Shown piece by piece: positions 27,087-36,600 of a stretch of DNA of 49,791 nt. Every line of letters begins with the position of its first letter. The first letter of the stretch is position 1. The DNA is taken from assembly GCA_012270065.1 (NCBI GenBank), contig JAAXJB010000111.1, positions 1 to 49,791 on the forward strand. The letters run 5' to 3'. Under the pieces are notes generated by a model, which was given only the letters and a program-made list of their open reading frames with translations, was not told the DNA's origin and searched no databases. Origin of the DNA: Rubripirellula sp. GTDB taxonomy: Bacteria > Planctomycetota > Planctomycetia > Pirellulales > Pirellulaceae. Made by a program: the position numbers and the translations under genes.

Positions 27087-27441
27087 GGTTGGACCTTCGC
27101 AAGAGTTGAATTGAAAATGCCGGCTTGCAACGCTCATTCAATCAATGAACAGAATTGGCTTGGGAGCTTGGCTCGGGACACTGTCCTGCGACGCTGGGAA
27201 TTTCTGTAATCGTGTCGAATTGAACGCCAGTCCAATTCGCTTGTTCCGAATCACTCATGCGGAAGCAGCTACGTCAAAAATTCAGCTAGCGCCGTTCTCC
27301 TCATTCTAGCCAACCCGGGCAACGGTTGTAGTTCGAATCGTCATGAATCCGGGATTGCATCGATTGTTTTGATGTTTGATTCCCTAAAACTGATACGTGG
27401 CTGCCATCAGGCCATGTTTGGGCGACATCGACGCTGTCTGG
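27087..27441. other. Gap with promoter of candidate selenoprotein
   Basis: About 355 bases between the PLD-family gene stop and the thioredoxin-like gene start, both on the minus strand. No convincing open frame or terminator. It likely holds the promoter of the thioredoxin-like gene. A short GTTCGAATC near 27332 resembles a tRNA T-arm but has no accompanying arms. Confidence 0.4.
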
Positions 27442-28128
27442 TCACTTCAGCTTTTGCCAAAGTTGTTCAAATTCCGAGTCAAAACGTTGGACCAGATGGC
27501 GATCGGCTGTCACGATGAAATTCTCTTCATTATTCCGCGCAGCCGAGCGTGTCCAGTTGTAACTGCCGGTTAACAGTGTCTTGTTGTCAAAGATCGCGAA
27601 TTTATGATGCATGTGGTAGTCGGTTCGATCGCAGCGGACGGGGATTCCTGCACGTTCAAGCTGATAAATGTCTGATCCTAAGTCGTTTGATTTGTCATTG
27701 TCGGAGATGATCCGGACCAGAATGCCGCGCTGGTGGGCGTCGAGAATTGCGTCTTTGATCCGATCGTCAGTGATCGTGAACACACAGACGTCCGCTCTCG
27801 AACGCGCGGTTTGGAACAGGCGGATGATCTTGTTCGTACAGTTGTCAGTCGGGCTGAAGAAGGCTTCCGGTTTGGAATCAGCGGATGGATCCGGTCTCTC
27901 GTTGAGTAACTTGGTGGCTTCTTCCAGCCAGTCGAGGATCGCCTGTGCTTCCGGATCACGGATCTGTTCACGTGCAAGTTCAAACGGTAAGGTACGCGCG
28001 AAGGATAAATCGTGATCAGATTTGACATGCTGTTTGATCACCTGTGCCAACGCACGTTTTTCACCCCGCGACATGCGGTGGTCTTCGAGCGTGATTTTCA
28101 ACGCGTCCCGGATTTTCGAATCGACCAT
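27442..28128 (-). CDS. Phospholipase D-like protein, single HKD domain
   Basis: A 228-residue cytoplasmic protein. The N-terminal 100 residues are helical and charged; the C-terminal half is a PLD domain with the catalytic HKD-type run HMHHKFAIFDNKTLLTGSYN near residues 184-203 and the NEENF strand after it. A single domain would dimerise to form the active site, as in the Nuc/mitoPLD group of endonucleases and phosphodiesterases. The helical N-terminus could bind nucleic acid or a partner. It begins 42 bases after the epimerase stop on the same strand and in the same frame, so it is probably in that operon, though its function does not obviously match. Confidence 0.82.
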   Translation of the reverse strand: MVDSKIRDALKITLEDHRMSRGEKRALAQVIKQHVKSDHDLSFARTLPFELAREQIRDPEAQAILDWLEEATKLLNERPDPSADSKPEAFFSPTDNCTNKIIRLFQTARSRADVCVFTITDDRIKDAILDAHQRGILVRIISDNDKSNDLGSDIYQLERAGIPVRCDRTDYHMHHKFAIFDNKTLLTGSYNWTRSAARNNEENFIVTADRHLVQRFDSEFEQLWQKLK

Positions 28129-28170
28129 CAATTTGCCTTGTACGAGAACTGGATCAATCGTGGAATTCTT

Positions 28171-29172
28171 CTACTGGATCATGTCCTGGCGAAGCCAACC
28201 CTGCTGGACATAATGCAGGAAGGTTCGCAGTGAAGAGCGAACAGCGGTGTCCAAGTCGGTGTGCGGAGCGTCAGGGAATGCGTTTTGGAAGTTGCTGTAA
28301 TCCAGATCGCAGATGAACGGCACTTCCTGATTTCCGAAGGTGATGTCGCACTGTGAATTGATACCGAGTGCTTCGGCTGCTTCATTGATGGCTTGAACGA
28401 AGCGTGACGTATTGACGGTATGGCTGGGAAGTGTGAACTCTGCGTATCCTGAAAACGCATCACGAATCGCATGACCAAATGCGGCGCCCACGTCAGGTGC
28501 GTACAGGTAATCCTGACGATTGCAGAACGGAATCTCGTAGGCCATGCCCAATGCGACAGATTTCAACGCTGTGGTTGGTGTTGATGTCAGACCCGCATCT
28601 CTTCCGGGGCCAAAGAGGACACCCGGGCGGACACTGATCGCATCAATCCCGGTTTCTTCGTGGAAGATGCGAGTGATGTTCTCTCCCGCAAGTTTCCATG
28701 CACCATAGACGTTCACGGGGTGAGGCTTGGCGTTCAATGGAACCCGGGATTCAGGATAAAAATCCCGTGGGCCGTATACTGCGATGGAACTGGCGAAGAT
28801 GAATCTTTGAATCTGCGTTCGGTGGCATTTGATCGCTTCAATCAGATTTTGCGTACCACCCAGATTGATCTGCATACCAAGGTCTCGATGCTGGTTGCAG
28901 TCAGGAGTTTGCAGTGCTGCCAAATGGATCACATGCGTGATTGCCTCCTTTTCAATCGTGTCTGCAAGTAGCGTCTGGTTGGTGACATCAATCGATATCG
29001 CCTTCAGCCGTGTTCGCGGTGAGTCATGGAAAACCCGCTCAATGCGTTCGGCGTTGACGTTGCGCCCACAAATCACGATGCGACTGTTCGTGTTGTCCAG
29101 CAGCCATTTTGTTGTCTCAGCGCCTATGCATCCGAGCCCACCAGTCACAAGAAAACAATCCGTTGTAGTCAC
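28171..29172 (-). CDS. NAD-dependent epimerase/dehydratase
   Basis: Extended short-chain dehydrogenase of 333 residues. The Rossmann motif is GGLGCIG (11-17), the NAD-binding Asp is near IDVTN, and the active-site Ser/Tyr/Lys are seen as FASSIAVYG and YGAWK (Y156, K160). These enzymes interconvert nucleotide or free sugars, or uronate-type intermediates. The start is a GTG overlapping the DUF1080 stop by four bases (GTGA), so the two are coupled. The close partners (DUF1080, Gfo/Idh) suggest sugar catabolism rather than envelope sugar synthesis, but the substrate is unknown. Confidence 0.88.
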   Translation of the reverse strand: MTTTDCFLVTGGLGCIGAETTKWLLDNTNSRIVICGRNVNAERIERVFHDSPRTRLKAISIDVTNQTLLADTIEKEAITHVIHLAALQTPDCNQHRDLGMQINLGGTQNLIEAIKCHRTQIQRFIFASSIAVYGPRDFYPESRVPLNAKPHPVNVYGAWKLAGENITRIFHEETGIDAISVRPGVLFGPGRDAGLTSTPTTALKSVALGMAYEIPFCNRQDYLYAPDVGAAFGHAIRDAFSGYAEFTLPSHTVNTSRFVQAINEAAEALGINSQCDITFGNQEVPFICDLDYSNFQNAFPDAPHTDLDTAVRSSLRTFLHYVQQGWLRQDMIQ

Positions 29173-29975
29173 TTGTCTGCTCCCTCTTGTTTCTCTGTCT
29201 CCTGTTTCTCAGTGATCAGTGGTGCCGTGTTGGTTTCATCAGCAAGACCGGGCGGGAGTTCCATGATGCGTATTTTCCGGAAATGAATCTCTTTCCCCTC
29301 CGATTCCAGACAGATGTAGCCTTTTTTATAGGAGGCATCACGGATGCCGTTGACAAATTTTCCATTGACTGACAGCTTGACCATGCCGTCGACAGCCACA
29401 AAAACATAGCGATTCCATTGGCCAACCCCTTTGCAGCGGTTTTCCAGTGACTTACTGCGTACGCCTCGTGGGTTGTCAGGAATCGCGGTCATGCCGCCGG
29501 CTCCGAACAGCTCGCCATGCACGTAAGCAATCGGTGGCAGTGTGCCATCCTTGCGTTTGTGCTGATTGACCCAGTCAAGTTCGAGCATCTGGACTTCCAT
29601 GCCGCGTGGCAAGCGATTGCCCTCGGGTTTGGCATCTGACCATAAAAACATGCCGGAATTGCCTCCCGGTTCCATGTGACGCCACTCGACTTCGATGATG
29701 AAATTTTCATACTGACGATCGGTTCGCATGACGCCAATCGGCTGCCCAGTGCAGATCAAAAGACCGTCTTTCACTGACCAGGTTTCCGGGGAGGTATTGA
29801 CGTCGATCCAGCCTGACAGGTCTTTGCCGTTGAAAAGGTCTCGGAATTCCATGTCTTGCGTCTGTGCCTTTGCTGCCTCGGCAGACAAAGCGAGTAACAC
29901 CATGCAGAGAATCGGAACCCGATAGGAACAGACGCGGAGATCGCGGGGCGAAATGGAAAACAAGGCCAACTCCAT
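29169..29975 (-). CDS. Secreted DUF1080 family protein
   Basis: DUF1080 (3-keto-disaccharide hydrolase/lyase-like) proteins are concanavalin-fold proteins, very frequent in planctomycetes; recent work ties some to 3-keto-glycoside cleavage. After a signal region (possibly starting at an internal ATG at 29903) comes [15 protein letters not shown], the standard opening, then a W-x-V-K-D-G-L-L-I-C strand, [17 protein letters not shown] and the closing [15 protein letters not shown]. Length 268 is normal. The gene lies between a Gfo/Idh oxidoreductase and an epimerase, a context that fits a pathway oxidising and splitting a sugar. Confidence 0.9.
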   Translation of the reverse strand: MELALFSISPRDLRVCSYRVPILCMVLLALSAEAAKAQTQDMEFRDLFNGKDLSGWIDVNTSPETWSVKDGLLICTGQPIGVMRTDRQYENFIIEVEWRHMEPGGNSGMFLWSDAKPEGNRLPRGMEVQMLELDWVNQHKRKDGTLPPIAYVHGELFGAGGMTAIPDNPRGVRSKSLENRCKGVGQWNRYVFVAVDGMVKLSVNGKFVNGIRDASYKKGYICLESEGKEIHFRKIRIMELPPGLADETNTAPLITEKQETEKQEGADK

Positions 29976-30102
29976 CTTGGGAAAAACGAATCAGGGAGGA
30001 CGGGAGTAGAAGGGAGTACAGGAACAATTGATACGAAAGTACTGCAGCAAAGCAGAACGATTCAATTCAGTTTGTCAAACCGGCTGGATCCCACCGGTCA
30101 GG

Positions 30103-31473
30103 TCAGCTGGTTTTAATCTCGAAGCCTTTTCTCGCCTCGCGGGCTATGAAACTCTGGGCAACGGGGTCATCGATAACAGTTTCGTTCTTGGGGTTCCAGC
30201 GAATGGGGCGACCCAGTCTTGCTGCGATGCCTGCCAAATGGCAGGTTGAAAGAGCGCGATGATGGCTGAAAACATCCGAAACCGGCTCCCTTTTTGCGAC
30301 GACCGATTCAAAGAAGTTGCGAAAGTGGTCCGTGGGTTCCTGCCCTTTGTAGACATCGCGAAGCGCGTTCCCGGGTAGCGGATTCCTGGTCAGATCTTCG
30401 ACGGGCTGTCCCGTCAGGCGACCACGGTTGACGAAGATCCGTCCCTTGGTTCCTTCGAAGAGAATCCCATTGCCCTGATCGTGCCGGATTTCAAGTTCCT
30501 GACCGTCTTCGAACTTTGATCGAATCAGGAATGCAGTTGCCGTGTTGAATCTTGTGGGATCGACCGGCATCCCATCGCGGAATTCCACCGGGTGCTTCAC
30601 CATCACGGGGTTCACCTCTATCGGGCCGGTTGCTGTCTTTCCCATCCCCCACGTTGCGATGTCGACGTGATGAGCACCCCAGTCTGTCAGTTTTCCGCCC
30701 GAGTATTCGTACCACCAGCGGAATTCATAATGACACCGCGACCAACTCTTGGTCTCGCCGTGGTTGCCTGCCAGATAGTGGTAGTCAGCCTGGGGAGCCG
30801 GACCCAGCCACTGGTTCCAGTCAAGTTCTGACGGAGGTGCAACGCTGGGTAGCTGGGGACTGGTTGGTGAGCCACCAATGCTGCAGGTCGCTTTTTTAAT
30901 TTCGCCGAGACGACCAGCGCGAATCAATGCGATCGCTTGCAGGAACTGCCGGCCACTGCGTTGCTGTGTGCCCACTTGAACGACACGGCCGGTGCGTTTG
31001 CAAACCTCGCACATCTGACGTCCCTCTTCAATCGTCAGCGTCATCGGTTTTTCACAGTAAACATCTTTGCCTGCCAACATTGCTTCGATGGCTACCTTGG
31101 CATGCCAGTGGTCCGGCGTTGATATGTGAACGATGTCGATGGAGTCATCGTCGAGTACTTTGCGGTAGTCCAGCATGGTGGCAGGTGCCGAGCCGGTCCA
31201 GCCTTTCACGATTTTTCCCGCTGATTCACGACGCCGTGAGTCAACATCGCAGATCGCTACATAGTCTCCGAATTGGCGCATTTGGGGTGCTGACCCGTAG
31301 TCTGCATCGATCCCGGTTGCTCGGATGTACCAACGACTCCCTGCCCCGACGACTCCAATGCGAGGACGCGAATTCGGGCTGATAAAACCGTGGGCCCTGG
31401 GATGACGGGAGAGCAGAAAGGTGGCACCTGCAAAAGAGAGTGTGCTGCGGAGCGCGTCGCGGCGGGAAATCAT
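30103..31473 (-). CDS. Tat-exported Gfo/Idh/MocA oxidoreductase
   Basis: The frame extends to 31527 but ATG 31473 opens a twin-arginine signal (MISRRDALRSTLSFAG). The NAD(P)-binding motif GVVGAGSR follows near residue 40. The C-E-K-P-M-T element around 140 is the catalytic Lys motif of this family. The C-terminal substrate domain includes GKLTDWGAHHVDIATWG. Planctomycete genomes hold many such exported Gfo/Idh enzymes. Together with the DUF1080 protein 127 bases downstream it likely oxidises a sugar or its keto form outside the cytoplasm. Full length (456 residues), no lesion. Confidence 0.93.
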   Translation of the reverse strand: MISRRDALRSTLSFAGATFLLSRHPRAHGFISPNSRPRIGVVGAGSRWYIRATGIDADYGSAPQMRQFGDYVAICDVDSRRRESAGKIVKGWTGSAPATMLDYRKVLDDDSIDIVHISTPDHWHAKVAIEAMLAGKDVYCEKPMTLTIEEGRQMCEVCKRTGRVVQVGTQQRSGRQFLQAIALIRAGRLGEIKKATCSIGGSPTSPQLPSVAPPSELDWNQWLGPAPQADYHYLAGNHGETKSWSRCHYEFRWWYEYSGGKLTDWGAHHVDIATWGMGKTATGPIEVNPVMVKHPVEFRDGMPVDPTRFNTATAFLIRSKFEDGQELEIRHDQGNGILFEGTKGRIFVNRGRLTGQPVEDLTRNPLPGNALRDVYKGQEPTDHFRNFFESVVAKREPVSDVFSHHRALSTCHLAGIAARLGRPIRWNPKNETVIDDPVAQSFIAREARKGFEIKTS

Positions 31474-31680
31474 TCGGAATCCGGGATGTTGAGAACGGGA
31501 TGTTGAGAAATGGAGACTTTTGAACACACTAGAGTTTAAGCGATTTGCGCGGGCTTGGCCGCTGTCCCAAAAAACATCTCACTCTTCTGTTTGAGCATCT
31601 CTCAATACCGCATTCGGGTATGTATCGCCCTTGCCAGAAATCATGCTGACGGAACTGGGAAGCTGTGGAGCGATGCGTTC

Positions 31681-31720
31681 CAGTCATCTGCAGTACCAGT
31701 CACCTGCAGTCCCAGTCAGG
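31681..31720. repeat. 16-bp tandem repeat, 2.5 copies
   Basis: Units cagtcatctgcagtac and cagtcacctgcagtcc, then a partial third copy. Non-coding as far as I can see. The two differences suggest it is not very recent. Confidence 0.7.
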
Positions 31721-32128
31721 CCTTGTGCAACCGAACAACGACTGATCGTTGAACTCCCCAAGCGTTTCGGATTCGATACCAATGTCATTCGCGGAACAAA
31801 GCAGGGGTGGAATCGTGAAAACCTTTCACAACATCCCGTTTCCAGATCTTGAAATCGAAGCCTTTGCGTGCTGTTTCGGAACATCGGATCAGGACGAAAG
31901 AAGTTCATTTCATCGACTCTGAAAAAACGATCTGCCGCCAAATGATGGCAATCAGCCGTGAATCAGGCATATCAGCCGATGACCGCAGATGTCGAAAACT
32001 GATCAGGTTTTTAAACGATCAATACGCAACTGGTTCTCCTGCCGGTGTCGGTTTGGTTTTGCCGGTCTGCCACCAGATCTCCCCTTCCTGAGGCAGAAAT
32101 GCCTGAATCAACGAAGTGGCTTGGAATC

Positions 32129-32148
32129 ACCCCTCTTTGAAGGGGTGT
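32129..32148. terminator. Strong hairpin upstream of sugar transferase
   Basis: A 7-bp stem CACCCCT / AGGGGTG with a 6-base loop. No T-run follows, so it is not a classic terminator; it may be a leader element for the sugar transferase at 32347 or a dispersed repeat. Confidence 0.35.
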
Positions 32149-32346
32149 GAGGGGGTTGGTTCACGTTTGGCAAAAAAGGGTAATTGGGAGGTTTGTGCTT
32201 GTTGTATCGATTATTCGATTTACTCTCGAAGACTGGAAAGCAGGTGTGAGGTGCATCGCCAGCCGATCAGGAGGCAAGTTGAGCGGGATCGAGGCAACGC
32301 ATCGCAGATCAACGTTGCCTCTTGTATTGATGGGAACACTTAGCAA

Positions 32347-33045
32347 GTGATCGTAAGAAACCCCGCCTTGGAACTTCAGGTACCCATTGGCAAGCGTCAG
32401 TATCCTTCGATGGAGCCGAAGGTTCTCGTCGCCACGCGTCGGCATCCGAGGTGGAAACGCTTCATGGACGTGATTTTGACTTTGCTTCTCTTGCCATTGC
32501 TCACGCCACTGATGGTTTTGATTGCGGTCTACATCCGAAGCGTGTCGCCGGGGCCAAGTCTGTTCGTGCAATCACGTGTCGGTCATGGAGGCCATGTTTT
32601 TTGGATCTACAAGTTTCGCACCATGCATGTGAGTTGGTCTTCCAGAGATGAGAAGCATCGCCGCTATGTCGCGGACCGTGCCTTGTCAGACGGCCCTATT
32701 CTCAAACCCTGGTATCGGAACGAATTGATTCCCGGAGGCCGTTTGCTGAGAAAGTTGTCGCTGGACGAGTTACCACAGTTGTTCAACGTACTGCGGGGGA
32801 ACATGAGCCTTGTCGGACCCAGACCGGATTTGTTGCAACTGGAAGACTACAGCCCACACCAGGCGCGACGTTTCGAAGTCATGCCTGGAATGACTGGGCT
32901 TTGGCAGGTGAGTGGAAAAAACAGTCTCAGTTTTGATCAGATGATCGCTCTCGACCTCGATTACATCGATCGCATGTCAGTCTGGATGGATCTGGTCATC
33001 CTCTTTCGGACAATTGGTTTTCTGATCAATTCGCGCAACGAATAG
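32347..33045 (+). CDS. Polysaccharide-initiating sugar transferase
   Basis: Bacterial sugar transferase of the WbaP/PssY-type family, moving a sugar-1-phosphate from a nucleotide sugar onto undecaprenyl phosphate to begin exopolysaccharide, O-antigen or glycoprotein glycan assembly at the inner membrane. The N-terminus is a re-entrant hydrophobic helix (KRFMDVILTLLLLPLL near 39-54). Catalytic pieces follow: FRTM, then ELIPGGRLLRKLSLDELPQL, then MSLVGPRPD, and GMTGLWQVSG. Length 232 is a minimal catalytic form lacking the N-terminal transmembrane bundle. GTG at 32347 is used; ATG 32410 is an alternative. The next gene, a giant surface protein, may be a target for the glycan made, but no other glycan genes are here. 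Confidence 0.92.
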   Translation: MIVRNPALELQVPIGKRQYPSMEPKVLVATRRHPRWKRFMDVILTLLLLPLLTPLMVLIAVYIRSVSPGPSLFVQSRVGHGGHVFWIYKFRTMHVSWSSRDEKHRRYVADRALSDGPILKPWYRNELIPGGRLLRKLSLDELPQLFNVLRGNMSLVGPRPDLLQLEDYSPHQARRFEVMPGMTGLWQVSGKNSLSFDQMIALDLDYIDRMSVWMDLVILFRTIGFLINSRNE

Positions 33046-33623
33046 TCGACCTGCTGTGGGACTGACCGGCGGACTTGATGTCAGTGCAGTGATTCCCAGA
33101 GTCACGAACTGATGCGCCGTGAAATGATTTGTCACGGTGGTTTGCCTGATGTGCTGCCCTGTTCGCGAAATAAATTTTCGAAAAACGGCATTTTTTTGGT
33201 GCTAAAAACCAGAGGCGAAAAATCTTGCCTATCTTTCCCTGCTTCTCATTCGATGAGTTTTGGGTCTATCCTATCTGCCCGTGATTCGCCGTTTGACCTG
33301 GCTTGTGCATTCTTTTCATTTGTGTCGTTGGCTTATGCTTTGTTGTTTAGGTCAATCGTCGATGGAGATCGGTTTTTACGATGTTCTGAGAGATTTTGAT
33401 CTCTTCGTCCCTCGCATCGTGACGCTGGTTCGTTTGCCATGAAGCATCGCATGTGGCCATGGAAACCCATTTCTCGGGTGCATTGGTTGTCGAATTTGTC
33501 AACCCAGATCTTAGATAACGTGCATTGCATCCAAATTGCCTAGGCCTCTTGTTTTTTGCTTTTCGGTGTGTCACACAAACGACAACTTGGAAAGTGGTTT
33601 CTTCTGTAGAGAGCAGGATAGCG
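33046..33623. other. Leader region of giant DUF11 protein
   Basis: About 580 bases with no trustworthy gene. It contains a TTCGCGAA palindrome and an AT-rich CGAAA/TTTCG hairpin around 33162-33180, followed by a run of seven T about 10 bases on. This could be the terminator of the sugar transferase gene. The rest probably holds the promoter of the large gene. Confidence 0.4.
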
Positions 33624-36600
33624 ATGCGAAGAAAACGGAGAAGAGACGCAATGATGCGTCCACGGCGGCAGCTCTTTCTTGAGGCTCTTGAGAATCGCCG
33701 TCTCTTGGTGGCGACGGATCTGGCATCTGTTTCCGGTCTTGTCTTTGATGACTTCTCGGGCAATGGATATGACGCGGGGGAGGAGGTCGCTTCGGCAGCG
33801 TTGTCGTTGTACCGCGACAATGGAGATGGGGTTTTTCAGCAGAGTTCCGATGAGTTGGTAAGTTCGACTACCACTGGGGTGGATGGTCGGTACGCGTTCA
33901 ACCGTTTGACAGCGGGTGAGTATTTTGTCTTTCAGGGATCTCAGTCGGTTTCTGGAAGCAATCTTTCCCAGATGGTCTCTCCGCTGATTACGTTCAGTGC
34001 TGATGCTGTCGCCGGCACGATCGTAACTGCGATTGATACATTCAATCAGACAACACAACAGGTTACCGACACCACGAACGACGGCGTGCCCGTCACAGCA
34101 TCGGTGTCTGCGCCTGAGGTGATTGGTGGCGAGCGTGATCTGTTCGTGAATTTGACGAGCAGTACTGGGTCCATTCAGTTGAGTGTCAACGACACGACTT
34201 TGGGATTGCCGGGCTTGCTGGTTTTTGGTTCTTCAGGGCAGGGTGATGGGCAACGTCGTGTCAGTTGGGATGGATTTGATAATGATGCGACGGTAATCGA
34301 CGACCGAGGACTCAATTCCATTGATGTGACAAATGGAGGATCCGCTCTCGGATTGCAGTTGCAAGTCGGGGCGGATCTGGCGGGTAGCCAGGCAGTCGTT
34401 CGACTTTACTCCGATGATGGGGTCTTTGGATCGGCGACCCGGTACAGCACGGCGACGCTGGCAATTCCACAGACGGGTGGAAATGTATCTCAGAAGGAGT
34501 TTCTGGCGTTTTCAAGTTTCACTGCCACCAGTGGCAGTGGAGCGGATCTCACAAAGGTCGGTGCGATTGAGCTTGAGATCACCGGTACTGCCAACATCGA
34601 TGGTCAAGCAGATATCGTGGGTACCGTTGGTCAGACCACCACCACGCAGAACTTTGCAAACTTCAGCCAGGCCGATCTCGGTCTCTCGATGGCGATCGAC
34701 AATGCAACGCCGAACATTGACGAGATTGTCAAGTTCACGTTGACCCTGACCAACAACGGACCCGACGCAGCCACCAATGTTTCGGTGACAGATCAATTGC
34801 CTGATGGCCTGAGCTTTGTTGCAGCCACTCCTTCGCAAGGCAGTTATGACAGCAGCACCGGGGTTTGGGCTGTTGGTTCAGTCAACGCAGGAAGTGCGGC
34901 TTCGCTGGAGCTGAGTGGACGTGTTCAGTCGGCCGGTTCCCGTGTGAATTTTGCGGAGGTAACGGCATCGGACCAGTTCGATCCCAACAGCACGCCGGGC
35001 AACGGGCAGCAGACGGGCGAAAATGATCAGGCCTCGGTTTCGTTCCAGACCGAGTCGATCGATTTGTCTTTGGTGAAGACTGCTGATCCAACGTTGGTCA
35101 TTGTCGGTAATAACGTCACTTACACGTTGGTGGTCAGTAATGCAGGCCCCAACACCGCAACGGGTGTAGAGATCAGAGACGAGTTGCCGAGCGGGGTTGC
35201 TTTTTCGAACGCGACTGAAACGCAGGGTAATTACGATGCCGGAACAAGTTTATGGACTGTTGGTGCCATTTCCCCCGGTTCCAGCCAGACGTTGACACTT
35301 GTCGGAACAGTGGAAGTTCCTGGTCCGAAGACAAATACAGCGGAAGTGGTTGCTGCAGATCAGGTCGACATCGATAGCACGCCCAACAACAACGCAGGTG
35401 GCGAAGACGACCAGAGTTCGGTCACCATTCAAGCACCCGAAGCCGACTTGGCTTTGACGATGGCGGTGGATAATAACTCGCCATCAGTCGGTGATACGAT
35501 TGCATTCACGTTGAATCTGTCAAACGCAGGGCAGGATGCAGCCACCGGGGTTGTGGTTCGTGATCTCTTGCCTGCGGGATTGGAATACGTATCGAGTAAT
35601 GCAACCTCTGGGCAGTACACCAGTGCAAGTGGAATCTGGGATGTGGGAGGGCTCAGTGCGGGTGGAAATGTGAGCCTCACGATCAACGCAAGAGCCACCA
35701 GTGCCAATCAGCTGACCAATACCGCGGAGGTCTTTGCGAGTGATCAGTGGGACCCCAACTCGACGCCCAACAACAATGTCCCCGGTGAAAACGATCAGGC
35801 ATCTCAAGTCATCGGTGCCACCCAGATTGATCTCTCGGTAGGCAAGACGGTTGATAATCCGACCCCGAATCTGAATGACACCATTACCTTTACCGTGCTT
35901 GTCAGCAATGCCGGGCCGAGTGACGCAACAGGGGTCGAGGTGCAGGATGTTCTTCCTGCAGGTCTTTCATTTGTTACAGCCACGTCCGATTCCGGTACCT
36001 ATGTGTCTTCGACGGGACAATGGATTCTCGACACGATACCGAATCAGGGGTCTGCGCAGTTGCAGATCCAGGCACGGGTCGACGATATAGCTCCTGCCAC
36101 CAACACAGCTCAGGTCATGAAGGCCGATCAACAGGATGCCGACAGTTCGCCGGGGAATGGCATTGCATCGGAAGATGATCAGGCGAGCATCACGGTCACG
36201 CCGCAGCAGGCGGATCTGCAACTTTCCAAGACGGTCGATAATGTGCAGGCGAATGTTGGTGAAAATGTCACGTTCACGATCGTGGTCAGCAATTCGGGGC
36301 CGGACGCTGCGACGAACGTGGAAGTGATGGATGAGTTGCCTGCGGGCATTACCTACAGGTCAGGCATTGTTCCTCAGGGAAATTACAACGCAGGCTCTGG
36401 TGTGTGGAATGTCGGGACAATTGCTGCCGGGTCCCAGGTTGCATTGACGATTGTGGGCAGCGTCGACAATCCCGGGGCAAAGACCAATCTGGCTCAGGTG
36501 TCATCAGTCGATCAGTTCGACCCCGACAGCATTCCTGGTAATTCCGTCGGTTCAGAAGATGATCAGCAGTCTGTCACCATCACTCCGCCCATCATTGATC

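Larger units (their letters stand above)
31474..32346. other. Long gap between divergent genes
   Basis: About 870 bases. Short open frames exist but none shows a signal, domain or composition I would trust. Two structures stand out: a 16-bp tandem repeat at 31681-31720 and a strong 7-bp hairpin at 32129-32148. Confidence 0.4.

Noticed and set aside
26887-27141. Overlapping minus-strand frame that could explain the TGA as a frameshift.
   Set aside because: It is in a different frame from both halves of the thioredoxin domain, and no shift is needed: the two halves are already in the same frame.
27325-27345. GTTCGAATC resembling a tRNA T-arm.
   Set aside because: No acceptor, D-arm or anticodon stem can be folded around it.
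27442-29172. Epimerase and PLD genes are in the same frame, separated by a TAG and 14 sense codons.
   Set aside because: Unlike the sulfatase and thioredoxin cases, each part is a complete domain protein with its own start, and the PLD ATG has an upstream AAGG. It is ordinary neighbouring of two genes.
33112-33442. Short plus-strand frames before the giant DUF11 gene.
   Set aside because: No start context, domain or composition to support them; region looks like leader sequence.
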